Part shown: one piece after another, positions 20,873 to 34,900 of the stretch
How the letters are laid out: the number at the start of each line of letters is the position of its first letter
Position numbering within the stretch: the first letter of the stretch is position 1
Origin: Otis tarda
Taxonomy: Eukaryota > Chordata > Aves > Otidiformes > Otididae
Assembly: GCA_026413225.1 (NCBI GenBank)
Contig: CM048557.1
Coordinates: 21,492,871 to 21,556,870 of the forward strand
Length of the DNA stretch: 64,000 bases
Reading direction: 5' to 3'
Notes under the pieces: model-generated
The model's database searches: none
What the model saw: the letters and a program-made list of their open reading frames with translations, nothing else
Told to the model about the DNA's origin: nothing
Program-made: the position numbers and the translations under genes

Positions 20873-23800
20873 CACTTTTATACCTATATTTGAATATTGT
20901 GGTGGACTGCAGGCAATAAGGAAGGTCAAAAGGTCAAAGAACAGCATTTGGGACTGCTGTTATTGCACACATCTTTGTCTGATTGACATAAAGGTCTGAT
21001 TGTGTCAACTGACCCACAGTAACTATGTGTACATGTTCTTAGTCTGCTTTTATAAAAGCACTAGGCACTTCTTGGCTTGAATTTTAGCAATGTTGTCTTC
21101 TGTTTGCATAGGACTGAGAGCAAGCAGAGTCCATTACACTTCCACTGAACAGAAATAATAACTTCATATATTGGGACAACCTGTTTAGATACTGAAGCCC
21201 TTCGTGTCAAGACAAAGGAACATAAGGAGAGGCATAGCACACGTAGAGAGGCATAGCATCTTCTATTAGGCCACTTGATGTAGTTTTGCGAATATAATTT
21301 GTCCTTCAGCGGTGAGTCAAGAGGCACCAATTCCTTTTTCCAGTGGCAATCGTTTAGGAAATCCAGTTATTACTTGGTTCTGTGCTTCCTGCTGCTGGAG
21401 TGGAATGAGTGCATTGTGAAGCCTGTTTCTCGGGAACTGTTGCACTGAGCTGGTGATTATGTCATTGCCAGAAGTTTCGGAGGAGATTGCCAGAAGTTTC
21501 AGAGGAGCAATGCGAGTGCTGATGGTGGACTCAGAACTATCCACACAGTCTTTTTATGGTGCTTGTTAGTTGTTTTGAATGGCATGAGCTTTATAAAAGA
21601 AGGTTGACTCCCCTTGGGACTTGCCTGCAAGACATCTTTTCTGTGTTTGAGCTTTGACTTAAGAAAACATCAGAAAACAAACTTAATCAAAACATCTAGC
21701 TGAAAATAACTGGTTGTCATTTTTTCCTGAGAGGGAGGGAGAGGTGTTTCTAAGTGGCTATAAAAGTATAAATACCATCTGTATGATTTATGCCTGATTT
21801 TTGTGGTTTTAAGAATAACTTTTGGATTATGTTTTGATACACACTGTGTACACAGACGGTATTTCTTATTCTTGGACCTATATAGTTTCTCCTTACTGTA
21901 TTTTTATTACAAGTGAAAGACACAGTATGTATCCAGGCCTTTACAGCAGGTTTCCTCCCTTGAGTTAGCAGTCCCTTGCCTAGGGCAGCAGAGGATTGCT
22001 TAATGCTAAAAAGTGCTATATTGGTTGAGGTGATTTTTTGAGGAGTCCCTCACCCATGACTCTGCTTACTTGAGTTTGCCTAAATGCTGTTTTGTATCCC
22101 GGTGTCTCTTAAGAACATGACTTACTTTTAAATATGTTTAACATGTAGATGTGCTTATCTACATGCAATGGTCACTTCACGTCCCAGTGTCAGAGGTGAA
22201 GTCTGAGTATCTAGGTGGTCTTTGATTTACTAGCCTGTTAAAAACTGTAAAGATCAGTTTCTAGTTAAATGAGCTCTATGCAATTTCAACAGGACTTCTG
22301 TAGGAGAGGACGCTTTGAGGTTTTAGCCCTTTATATTCTTGTTCTTCAGGAGACTTCTTGATTGGGTTTGTTGATGCAAAGTGTGTTGGCATCAATAGAA
22401 AGAGTTGTATTGGTTTCTGTGGGCTTTGGATGAGACTGTGGATGAACTGGCCTCATGTTTACACTGTGAGGCACTTTAGAAGTAGATGACAAATCATATA
22501 AGAGTTGGAGGCAGAGCACCGTGTCATCTGGACAAAGAATACATCTCTGGCCTCTCCCTTAGGAGAATTTGTAAAGAAGGAAAAAGTCCTTGCAGTTTAT
22601 TAGAGGTGAATTTCTTTCTACATGCCTGTGTGACCCTTTCTACGCATGTTTTTGCTATGCTTTGAGTGGCATGTTGGACACACAGTCTCTGAGGCTATGG
22701 TGAACTGTCTGTTTCTGAATTATGTATTCAGTTAACCCCAGTCTGTAGTAGGTGTGACACATTTAAGTCCTTCACAAATAAGTCGTAAGTCTCTGTCTTG
22801 TACTTAACAAACCTGTAAACACCCTCTGAGACTTTAATTAAATTGGCCATTATGATTTCAGCTGAATACTTTTTCCATATGGACCAAGTGGCTCCTAAGG
22901 GAGCTTAGCTTATGGATCACCCCTTTTCCTTAAATACTAAAAACTTTATGGTACATATCCTTTGCATACCTGGAAGGCTTCAGGTAGATCCCAGTTCCTG
23001 TATGCAGGCAATAAGCAAAAGCAACTGGATCAGTAACAACACAGGAAAAGGCTTCATCTCCTTTCCATGCTTCACCCCACCCCGCAGACACTTAATACTT
23101 CCTTTGTGGGTGAGCATCACATCATGGTCTGCTAGAATTTCTTTTCAAGAAAAATTATATGTAAGAGCCCAAAATGATTCTTGGACATCTAATAGTGTTA
23201 AAGCTTAGATTTTTAACTTATTTTTTAGGATTCTAGTGTATAAAGGATGTAAATGATAATCCCAGAGGACCATCTGTCCTGGAGCAGAGATTGGAACTGA
23301 GCTACTGAAAGAACTGAGTGCATGTCAGGTGGTAAATAAGGCAAGGAAGATCAGATATATCATACTGTCATTTCAGTACAGATGAAAAATACAGTCATAC
23401 ACTCTATCAGCACTTGTCCTAATCTTCTTAGAGAATTAAAGGAAAAAAAGAACAAAAAAAAAAAAAGAAAAGAACATTCAGGTTCTTTTCCTGCATTTAT
23501 AACATTGCAGGTTGTAAATGTTTTGCAAAGCCGAGTTACCATGGAAGGTACTTTTAGATCTTTTTGTATTGGACTGTATCTTTTAATCTAGCTGTAGTTC
23601 TCACATTGCGGAGAGCCCATTTTACCTCCATTACTTACTTGATGTCTATGAAGCTTGTTTAAACAAGGATTTCTAAGGAAGTCTAAAGAGTTGAGCCTTT
23701 GTCTCCTAGATGCTCCTTTTGAATCCAAAACGTGTTTGTTTTTATTTATTTGTGGTAAGCAATAAGTAAATTAGTTTTCTTTAATTATCAAAGAAGTGGG

Positions 23801-26800
23801 TGTTTTCAAATAATGCTGGACTTGATTCTAAACATATTCTATCTCACTAGAAAGTGTTTCCTGTTTGTGCAGTGAGGACTCTTAGAGCTACTGGACTCTG
23901 GACTTCGGACTTTCGACTTTCAGTCACGCGTCTGATGTAGATAAACCTTTTTATTGGTTAGAAAGGATCTATTTATCTTCTGGTTACGGCCTAAATATGC
24001 CTTAATGCTGCACTGGACCAGCCTTCCATACTGCCTTACAGGCATAAATGTCTTGCAGACTGTTGGAGTCTGTGGTGGTTTTTACGGTACGGAAGCCAGT
24101 TCAGCTGATGTGGGTGTGCCTTTGGAATCAACTCCACTCCGTGAAGGAGGCCTGGCTTATGGAAAGAGGATGCTGAAAGCCTTTATTAGGGAGAGTTTAG
24201 AGGGCAAAAACATGTTCTGTATGCAAACAAGCTCTAAGATGAATGGGTTAATTCCACCTGCTGTGTGCTTTACTTCTGAAAAGCCTTTTATGAGTTGTGA
24301 CCTTTTATTAATTATATAAGAATCCTGAGAAACTTCAGGTAACCTACAGATATTTCTTCTGGGTGTTCACTGATTAGATTAAGTGGTCGGCTTTGGCCAG
24401 CTGATACTGAATGCTTGCCACTCATTTGATGGCAGAAAGGATGTGCTTTGCTTTCCATAAGCTCAGAGAGTCATGCTAGTGTTCTTTACAGCCTTTGTGT
24501 TACACAGTCTTGTCCAGATCCTTTGAGGCCAGTGTTAAACCTAGGTGATAAAACATCAGTATTATTTACTTTTATATTGAGGTGGTGTGTAGTATGAGGC
24601 AAATTGAATGCCTCATTATGTTAGGACATGTACAAACATGCAGGAAATGGCAAACGTGCACTTTTTGCCTAAAATCACTTACTCTTGATAGTTTAGCTTA
24701 AGTGAAAATGTGGTATGTTACCTGATCTTTATAGTCATAGACTATATTAATTTCAAAGGAAGATGTAAATGCAGTTCTGCTGGTTACACAAAATAACGAA
24801 TTCAGAAATCACTTTGCAGAGTTTATCAAATTTACCTCTACACTGAAATTTGGAATACAATGTAGTTAAAAGTATGGAGTTAAGCCATAAGTGAATTTGA
24901 TCCATTCACCAACATAGAAACCACACATACTGTATTTCTAACTGGGTAGGGTTTTTTTACCAAAAAAAAAAAAAAAAGCTATAAATCCAGCATATGATTC
25001 TTGCAGATACGGAGTACATTTAGAGATCTTTCACGTTTCACTTCCTGTTTTCTGTCCAGCAGTATGGCTACTCTAGGGGGAAATGTGTGAATGGTTCTGG
25101 TAGAGTACTGCTTTTTTTCTGCCTTTTTTTTTTTTTTTTCCCCCCTCTTGGTTTATATGGGACTTCACTTCTTCCCCTTTTGTTTTCACTTAGGCTTTGA
25201 CACTACCCTGAGAGAAGCGTTCCCCTCTTTAGTTGCTTCTCCTCATCTCCATTGAATTTTACTTGGCCAGAGTATCATGTGTTCATGCACAGAGCCTGCA
25301 GATTGTTCATGAAAAAGATCTTTAATTCAGCAGTGATACTGGCTTACTTTTTATATGTGGGCAATACAAAGGGAAGTTTTTCAAACAGTTTTGTTTTTAT
25401 TGCAGAATAAGGCGTGGGTAGTTCTTACAGAATAGCTTAGCCTGGGAAAACCTGATGTGGGAGGGGAGAAAGAAAAGATCCACGATCATTTATCATGTGA
25501 CATTAAAGTGGAATAGTTCCAACAAAAAAAAACCAAACTTGTGGTAAAGCTTTCCAGCTGAATGTGAGCTGAAGGTCATGCACTTGCCTTAGTGTTAACG
25601 TAGTAGTGTCAGCATGGAAGCATTGGTAAAGTACCATGGAAGAAAGTCTGTTTGTATAGGCTGCCTCTGGCAAGCATGCTTGCTGAAAAGGTACCCTGAA
25701 AAGGCTTCAGTCTGAGGGGGCTGAACAGACTGGTTTTGACATGAGAGACAAAGACAATTAGAAAGTATCAATGATAGCAATTTGAGAAAAGGCTCAGGAA
25801 AACGTGTATGAAATACAAATCCATGTCTTTAAAGTTGACATGTCTGAAGTAAAAGTCATTGTCCAGGCATTGTTATGGGACTGTAGACTGACCCCTTGTT
25901 TCAAGTTTGGCTAATAAAAGGGTATGGTTCAGTTCAATTGTCACAAACTCATGAATAAACTTAAATATTGCAGAAAGTGCCATTTAAGAACGTTACTGAA
26001 GGTTTCCAGTGTTTTAGTGCTGAAGTTGAGCCATCATTAAAACACACACAAAGAAAATATTGTCACTTTCATTGCAGAGCTAATTCATGTGAGCTAACGA
26101 GACACTTCTGTGGTTGGAGGGCATGTGTTAAACCAGTGGTCACTTTCAAATTCTGAAAAATGCATTGGAAAACTGTTAGCATGTGTTTGTGCCAGCCAAT
26201 GAAGAGGGATGGTGAAACTATAAAAATGAAAGAATGGATTGAAAAATGATCATTTTAAGTAACAAAAAGGCTATTGATTTCACAGAACTGCCTCGAGTCA
26301 GATTTTGGATGTGTTTGCATCCAACATAGCATGTGCAGAAAAAAGGGTGCAGAGTGAAATAAAACTGAATGGTGTTCATGATGGCCTCAAGAGTTTTCGT
26401 GTAGCTGTGTGACATAGCCATGAGCAGCATGCTGTGGTGCGAGTGGAAAACAGGATACAGATAAAAGAGGTCCCAGGACTCTGTGGGGATGAGCAAAATT
26501 AATGTGCTATTTTTGAAGGAGTGTGCACTTAGGCCGGCATTTTGAAGTTGAGGTCTTTAGTTAAATCTTTATTAGAGCAAGTTTCTTCTGCAGTCTGTAC
26601 ACAAAACTCAGCACTGTAGAAAATTAAGCTGATACAAATCTCAGGCCATCTCTGAAGAGCACCTTAAGAATCAGAGAGATGATGAAAATGAGGCAGTTTG
26701 CAGCGCCAAGGTACACTGCATCTACAGGGACCATGATTTCAACACAGAGTTACATTAAAAATCAGTCTATTCTTTTTGACAAGTATCTATTTGGTAAATT

Positions 26801-28498
26801 ATCATGTGCCAGTTTTAGTTATATGGTCCTTACTGCTTTAGTACAGTTTTTTTTCAAGATTATACAAGACAGTTTGCCTTCAAGGAACTTTAGTTTAAGA
26901 AAGGTACTGGCTATCTGCAATACATGAGAGAATAATTACTGTTTCTTGTGGGACACACTGTAATCACTGTTTCATTTGATGGTGTTGCACAAATAATCCT
27001 GATGACTTCAGGGAGATTTCTTACAAAACGAAGAGCAAAGTGAATACAGAAGCCTTCGTTTGGCTCTATGTGGTTTGTACTGCTTCTGTTTGAGAAATAA
27101 AATACAGCAATATACTCCCAAGTGGAAAGAACACTCCTCTGGGAACATAGTGGAAGGAAGAAGAGATTGTTTTCTTTACTTAATGATTTGACAAATACAA
27201 GTTGAGAGACTGTTCATTTAACATTGAGCTTTCATTACATGGATGTTCTATAATTTCACTGTAGTATTTATAAACAGTAGTCAGCACTTCTAATGAATGC
27301 TTGATTCAGAAAGAAATTTCTGCTTATGAAATGTTTGTATAGTAACATGAGCGGAATTTGGCTAACCATATGCTTGCATGTGGAATGCAAATAGAGCGAT
27401 GAAAAAAAGCCACTCTGACTTTGGCATGAAAAATCCCAGCCATTTTCTTGTAAGGTTGTTTTTCTTCATGTTCCATTACATATCATGAAGTGGCTTTCAC
27501 AGTACTCTAGGTAAAAGTGGTGAAAATGTCAATTGCAACAATAAAGAGAATTGAAAGAAGTGATCTTCAATAATAGAGACTGTAACAGAAGATACATCTG
27601 ACCATGTGCTTTGTCTGTGTTACAGTGAGATCTGGGTGGCATAATCTTTCATTTTTCCTGGTTTCTGATTAAGGAAATGTGAGCACGCGGACCTGAGGAG
27701 AGCAACAGCCAATGCCAGTTACAGCCCTGCTCTGGATAGTCTTAAGGGGAAGGAATCACAACTGTAGTTTGTTCCTGCTATGTAGTTAGATGTACCTGTA
27801 CAGTTAGATGTAGCAGCCTGTGCACATGCACCGTGACAAAAAACAGGTGGGGCATGGGATGTTGTCTGAAATAGCATTGCTTGGCTTGACTTGGCACATC
27901 TACCTGTAAGGCCATGTTCCACCTCTGTGGGAGTTGACAGACTGAGAGTAGGCCTTGGCTAGTGCTGTAATGCTTCCCCATACAGGACTTTTTCAGGTTT
28001 TGTTCAGGTGCAAATATCATAAACATGGCTGCAGTTTAAAATCTGGCATGCTGGGCTGTCCTCAGACTGCCCAATTTATAGTATTTGATGTTCTCATAAC
28101 TACACCTGTGTTTCCTTAATTGTGAGTGACAAACAGGCGCATATTTGTGTGCTCTGTTCACAGACGCACAATTAAAGGAAGCAAAAGCATACCGTAGGCA
28201 GCAGTTTGAAAAGCATGCCAGTCTCAATTTCAACAGCAACTGTGCAGTATTATTTTATTGTCTTTCATTGTGAGGTAGACTCAATATTTTTAAGCCACTT
28301 TTGAAAATGGAACTTAGGCCAATCTTTTGAAAAATGATTACAGTTGTTTCAGAGAATTAGAGTCGTATCTGGCTGGATTGAGGATTTTGAAAATTTCCCT
28401 AGACCTTTTGAAAATCTGGCGTCTTGATGCCCTAAATAATTTAGGTAGGAGACACCCACCCTCATGTTTCCCACCAGAAAAATGAATCAAAATCAATG
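20873..28498. other. Non-coding sequence with minor local repeats
   Basis: No exon or interspersed repeat is recognised in 7.6 kb. Local structure includes a 19-bp spaced duplication of gagaggcatagca at 21227-21258, a 22-bp tandem duplication at 21464-21507, an A-rich run near 23453-23476, an A15 run near 24962-24977 and a long pyrimidine tract near 25104-25148. Short open frames on both strands lack motifs. Confidence 0.6.
21464..21507. repeat. 22-bp direct tandem duplication
   Basis: Two adjacent copies of a 22-bp unit beginning attgccagaagtttc (21464-21485 and 21486-21507) differ at a single base (g versus a at unit position 16). This is consistent with a replication-slippage duplication. 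Confidence 0.9.
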
Positions 28499-28991
28499 TC
28501 TGCACTGGTGCAGCTGCACCTCAAATACTGTGTTCAGTTTTGGGCCCCTCACTACAAGAAAGACACTGAGGTGCTGGAGTGAATCCAAAGTGCAAAGAAG
28601 CTGGTGAAGGGCTCAGAGAACAAGTCCTCTGAGGAGCATCTGAGGGAACTTTAGTCTGGAGAAGAGAAGACTGAGGAGAGACCTTAACGCTTTCTGCAAC
28701 TATCTGAAAGGAGGTTGTAGCGAGGTGGATGTTGGTGTCTTTTCCCACATAACAAGCGATAGGACGAAAGGAAACAGTCTCAAGTTGTGCCAGTGGAGGT
28801 TTAGGATTATCAAGCACTGGAACCAGACTGATCAGGGAAGTGGTTGAATCATCATCCCTGTAGATATTTAAAAGCTGTGTAGATGTGGTGCTTAGGGACA
28901 TGGTTTAGTGGTGGACTTGGCAGTGTTAGGTTTACAGCTGGACTAGCTGATCTTAAGGGTCTTTTCCAACCTATATGATTCTATGTTTCTG
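28499..28991 (+). mobile_element. CR1 3' fragment (RT C-terminus plus tail)
   Basis: The sequence starts inside the end of ORF2 ([12 protein letters not shown]-type segment, [15 protein letters not shown]-type segment). It continues through a CR1 3' tail (TTTACAGCTGGACTAG, TCTTTTCCAACCTA) and ends with atgattctatgtttct. The reading frame is broken by stops and indels. It is closely similar to the fragment at 61862-62742 and belongs to a different CR1 subfamily from the composite element. It is a 5'-truncated dead copy. Confidence 0.92.
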
Positions 28992-31900
28992 CAACTTTGA
29001 AAATTTACATGAAGAGCTCATGACGGCAATTGGGAGATGATAATCACAGAAAAATTTAACTAGATTTTTTTCCTGCTTCAGAGTTTAGAGTAAGGTACTA
29101 GAGGAGAGAAAGGGAGACTGAGGTTACTTAATCCCCAAGAGGAAGGAAGTTTTCAGTGTACTGCACTTGCATATGCTGCCTTGTTTTGTTTGAGCTACTG
29201 CCAGATGCTGTTTTTAGTCTTCACTCAGTCCTTCTGCTAGGCTTTCACACTCCTCCTCCTCCTGGGGGTTTATCTTCTATGGCCTTGTATTTTTTTCCTT
29301 CTTTCATCAGACATTCTAATTTCCATTATTCTCAAACATACACCTTCTTTTGTCATTTTTGTCACCTTTTATCTTATCTTCTCCTTTCTCTGCTTGTTGC
29401 TGCTAGTCTGTCTAGCTTGAATTTCATCTTTCATGTTACCTGTTGAGAGTGGTCTTGTAGGACCTGGTTTAATGTCATAGAACAGACATTTTTAGAGGCC
29501 AGAAATATCAAAGGGCCTGTTTCAGGGACGTGGGATCTGAAACTGTGCAGTGTTTTGAATTGGTCACATTGTTACATAGCCGATTTTGTTTGTGCTTTGT
29601 GGCCTGGTAAAAATGCTAGTCATTTTTGAGAACAGAACCTTGCTGATGTGTCTGTTTGCAACAGTCTTATAAACTGTTTTAGCTGAAGCAAACCACCTCT
29701 TGCAAGTCTGATGTCTGTTGTCACAATATTAAACCTCTACTGCTTCTTGAAATCATGCTTTCTAGACCTCTGCCATACATACCAGTTTGCAGGTTGAGGT
29801 TTCCTGCTTTTCTTATGCCTGCTGATGACATCTCTTGTTACCATGAGAAAATGCAAGAAACCTCAATGAGAAAAGTATTTCAATAAGGATAGCATTAAGA
29901 AGAGGGTGGGAGGGGAATACCAAAAATTAGAGGTTTTAATAATGGAATGTTTTCTTCATTGTATCACAGTTCTCTTTCAGAAAAGAAGTCTTGGGAACCT
30001 GAGACTTGCTTAATCTTTGTGCATCTTCTGTCTTTCCACCTACTCATAATCTCTGATTTTTGTTTATCTGAATCTGCTCTGCATGTTCACAAGGAAAAGT
30101 TCTTGAAGGAAAGAGGAGGGACTGCAAGGTCTGAGAAGTTAGCAAAGCTGTTGGAGAACAGGTGGTGGGTCATGCTCAACTGTCCAAAAGCAGTGCGGAG
30201 CAGTCTCCCAGCCCTGCTGCCTGAGAAGACTTGTCAAAGCAAAGGTGATCATGGCATAGTCTCATCTGATTGTTAGATTTCCAGCTGCAGTGTGTTGCAC
30301 TAGGAAATATGGTTGACTGCAACCATGGTGTTTCCCATGGCACTTTTTCCACAAAATGCACCTTCCAACTGAGATCTGGCTATGTTGCAAAAAAGAGCCA
30401 CATTCAAGCACATTATTGAAGGAAAAAACAGGAAGGGGAGGCTGTCTCGATGAACCTTCCTTAGGAGCATTCAGAGTGGAACTGAGGAGCCCAAGCTCTC
30501 AGGTTTAGTGGTGAAAGGAGAGTTTGTGGTACTCGGTGAGAAGAGCTTTTGGGAGGACAGAAGAGGAGTTGAACAAATATTAACATGTTTGAGTTTTTTG
30601 GGGTGCATTTTAGCAGCATCTGTCAAGCTTCCTTTAAAAATATCCAGCCAGCTATGGCTTAACTGTGAATATTTTCCATACTTACTTCCCTGCATAAGGA
30701 ATTGGCATTTTAATTTCACAAACAAATCAACTAGCTTATTAAATTCATCCACTCGCTCATGGAAATGGAAACCCAATAGACCGAGTTTGTTCTCATGTAC
30801 TTTGCCATCATAGCTTTCTCGTTGTCATCTGAGCTTTAACGAGTCTGTTCTGTTCAGGTTTTGTGTTGCGCTGTATTCTGTATAATTTCATCCCTGAAAT
30901 TGCGCCTACCACTATGATGTGTGCTAGTACTGGGTTGGTAGACTGTTCTCACCATGGGATCTGAATGCCTCTTCACTGTAGTCTATTTGGCTTCTCGCAT
31001 GCTGCACCCCATGCTGTGGTAGCAAGCTGCCTGGATAGCACTATATTGTGGTTCTTTACACCTACCAAAGAGTGTGAACGCTTGTCAGGTGTCCTTAATA
31101 ACATGAATCTGGCATTGCTTTATTTTCAACTCAGCTGTTTAGCTAAAAGAATGTGTAATTTAAAAGAAAAAAAAAAAGCAATTTCACCTGAAAGTATATG
31201 GCCAAAGGCAATTTTATTTAGTCCTGACAATAGAGGCCATTTGCTGTTGATGATTGCCATCATGGCATGCTTTAAGTGAGAACAAACATCCTACCCGCCT
31301 CCAATACACACAGGCCTTTTTTCCTAACAGATTTGTTCATTAAGCATATGTTCAAAGACTACAGCTATTACCACTTTTAAATAGAACCATTTTTTCATTG
31401 CTTTTCATAGATACAATGCCACAGTGTTACAAAAAAGCCATCAACGTTCCAGATTTAATTAACTAATATTCTATTAAAACTCCTTTTTGCTCCAGCAGTT
31501 GTTTGACAATACGCAGATAAATACTGTATGTTGGAGACTGACCTTCAAATGACAGTCCAAAGTTGCTGCTTTGCAAAGTTTTTAGCGGTTTGAATGTCTT
31601 TGTCTTCCTTGTATGTATGTTAAAAAGGTCTCTTACTTCTGAGCCCAGAAACAGGAGGGGAGGTGGTAGGTTGCAAGGCTTGGTCCCAACTTCCTTGCAC
31701 CAGCAATGTTCCTGCTGAAATAGGTAACAAGTTTCATCTGACCAATTTTGCAGGCTTTCAGGAAGAGGGATGGTGCTCCCAAAAGACACTAAATGCCTTC
31801 CATTTGGTATGCCTTCTGTGGGAGACAAAGATAATACAGAAAGCTTTCTCAGAATAGGTTATTTTTCTTGTGGTTATGTTCGTGCAGGGGCTTTCAAAAT

Positions 31901-34900
31901 GGCACCTTTTAGCACCCTGTGTGTTCACTCTGCTGCCATATGCTCACTGGTACTGGCAGGTTCTGAATGTCGTTTGCCAGGACACTGAAGAGCCTGTGCT
32001 GTTTTCCATAGGGGAAAATGCTTGTGCAACAGCTCTTAGGTGACGCTTCCTTTGTTCTTTAAGTTCTTCTGCATGCTACTAAAGTGCTCTTCCTATTGGA
32101 TGTATGTATGGATTCAATGATGCTCTGTCTTTTCAGTTCATAAGACCATTTCAAGATCTGTAGAGATGAAGGGATGGACTGTAATGTTATAATTATTCCT
32201 CAAAAGTAGGACTTGATATTTTATTGATTCATCTTTTGTCTTTTATATCTGCACTCAGCGTATCTGAAATAGATCACAGTGCTTCTACCTAGGCCATGCA
32301 TAAAACAATTCGTTCCTTGTCCGTTCTGCTTATGATCTTCTCAGCATAATTAATGCTATTTTCAGGAAAAAGGACCAAGGGAATGCACATAATTGTCAGT
32401 GGGATTTGAAGGATGCAAGGAAAAAAGTCTTCTAGTAGAATCTGGCCTCTGTGGAGAAAGACAGAAGTGAGATGGATTTGAAAGCACTGCACTGGTCCTT
32501 AGAAGCTGAGAATGAGATTTACAAGATTACTCAGTGCAAGTTTAACTTCTTCATTTTGAAGTCAAGTGTATACCTAGTGTGGGAAGAGGCTTCGTATGAG
32601 GCGTTTGGCATCTTCTGTTAATGCAGATGAAGTGTTCTGGATAGCATAACAGGAATATAGCTGTGTGGATGAAAACCTGCTTCCCATTGACACATGCTGT
32701 CACCCACACTTCATAAGGAACACACTATGGGAGGCAATTGACTACCCGTATTTCAAAATATATTGTATACACAGCAGTGTTTCAACATGGGGACAGAACT
32801 GTGGGGCAACTAGGAGTCCATAAGGATACATTTGGTGCCTTTGTGACGGCATGAATTATAAATCTTATAAAATCAGAAGTTCCTGAAAATGAAGAGATAC
32901 TTTAAACAAGGCCTGAGAAAACAGTGTTTTTGAATAGCCCCAATTTGTGTTGCGTACATGATATGGTAAAAATAACTTAATGTCTTTTCATCCTTAGACT
33001 AGAAAGAGACCTTTTATACCTGTAGCATGGGAGGTTTTAAGTGTACCTCCTTGGCAGCTCTGCCTACCACAAATGCAGCATAGTGCCACCTGCTTTCCTG
33101 TAGCATCATTCATATTCAGGTCCTCTACAGAATGGTCTCAGTCTAAGGTATTGGAGAGCATTTCTGCACTGTTTGCTGGAATGCAGAAAAAAAAATCCCT
33201 AGACTAGCCAATACCAAACTGGTCCTGAAGCTGGAAGTAGGAATGCTATGCTGATACAGGATCCAAAATGATGTCTCCACAGAACTTTGCTTACCGCCTT
33301 GTAAACCTGCTGATTAATGTCAGCTCTTGCTAAGGTTACTCAGCGTGAGGCTGTGTGGCGTGAAGTACAGTCACCATAGATCAAATGGAGCCTTGGGATG
33401 CATACATCCATGATAGGTTTCTTTGAATTGTTTTGTGGAGTGAAGCTCATGACTGCAGGCAAGTGGTGCAAAATCTTCCCAGAATAATTGCAGAACTCAT
33501 CATCAGCATGTGCTTTTTTGGTCTCACCTTCTCTGACATAGATCTGAAACAACTTGTGCATGTCTGCTTATCTGTCTAGACAAAACATTGCTCTGTGTGT
33601 GTTCTCTCACTGGGAAGAGGATGAGAAGACAAGCTGTTGTATTTTTTTTAGTTCACTACTTAAGGCTGTATATCCACGTTGATGAGCACGGTATAAGAAC
33701 CCATATAGACTAGACACAAGTAAACAAAGTGTACTGTTACCTTTCTCGATGTGCACTGTTCACTCTGTGTGCTGCTATGTGATTAGCTGGGGAGAAGGAG
33801 AGATTAATGAGAGTGTTACTACATTTTAATAATCTAAGCATGCCGCTGACATGAGGGGACTGCAGTTACAGAGGCAGAAGAGCACTGAACTGGAAGCAAT
33901 GATATTTAATTGTGCAGACTTTGCATTTGGGCTCATAATAGAGTAGCTCTGGCTTGCAATAGCACTCTAGTACAGAGATAAAATTGAGTGTGGACATACT
34001 ATTTCTAGATGTCCATACTCCTATCTGTACAAGTGCTTATTCTTGAGCTTGAGTTATAGTATCTGAAAGATACCATTGCTTTCTGAGGAAGCTCAGCAGT
34101 GCAAGCGTAGCCTTTGTAAATGCATGAAAGAAAGTGAAATGCTTATACTTGGGTTAGTACCCTTGAGGCATGTATCAGGTTTGTCGCTGAAGACAGTTGT
34201 TGAGACTGGTCTTGATATAATTTACTTTGCTCAGGAAAGAGAATGTCTTTGAAATAAATGTTGAATGTGATAGTGGCTTTCCAAAATATTTTTGCTGAAG
34301 GCTCCAGGTCGTAAGATTTTAGTCACTTAGTAAAGCAGGCTATATCTAAATGAATGACATCAAAATGTTCACATTTGAACCTGTCGGGAAGTGGGCATAT
34401 CACCCATCTGCTTCAAGGTCCAAACCTACTCATTCACCAGGGCAGAAAGCAATTTAATATGTACAGGACACCAGGTAAGTCAGTGAAGAAAAATTAGAAA
34501 CACACAATGATTTTAGTATTAGAACTGTAGAAGATATTAATTTATGAGAAGAAATATGCTTTTTTTTTAAGTAATACAAGTGTGCTAACATCAATTCAGA
34601 TAATAGTAGTATGGCTATTAAATAAGTTTAAAAGTGCACGAGACCAGAATGCACTTGTTTCTTTTAATTATCAGATTCACTTTTGTATCACAGGGGCCAT
34701 TTGACTGGTTTAAAATTATTGCTGCTATTTTTTGATTCTGCATTCAGGCACTTTTAAGTATATCCTGTAGTTAAAGGCTAAAGGCACGAAAATTATAATT
34801 TGAGTTTGGGAGAGGAGAGTTGGTTATCCTGTTTCAGAAAGAGAATTCAACCCTGTACATCTCAATCTGCATTGTTGTTGTGCCGTTGACAGTTCTCCCT

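Noticed and set aside
20725-20919. Lys/Asn/Gln/Pro-rich open frame
   Set aside because: It is only the translation of an A/C low-complexity tract.
23874-23935. Degenerate ggactctgga / cttcggacttt / cgacttt repeats
   Set aside because: Too short and irregular to define a repeat unit or a family.
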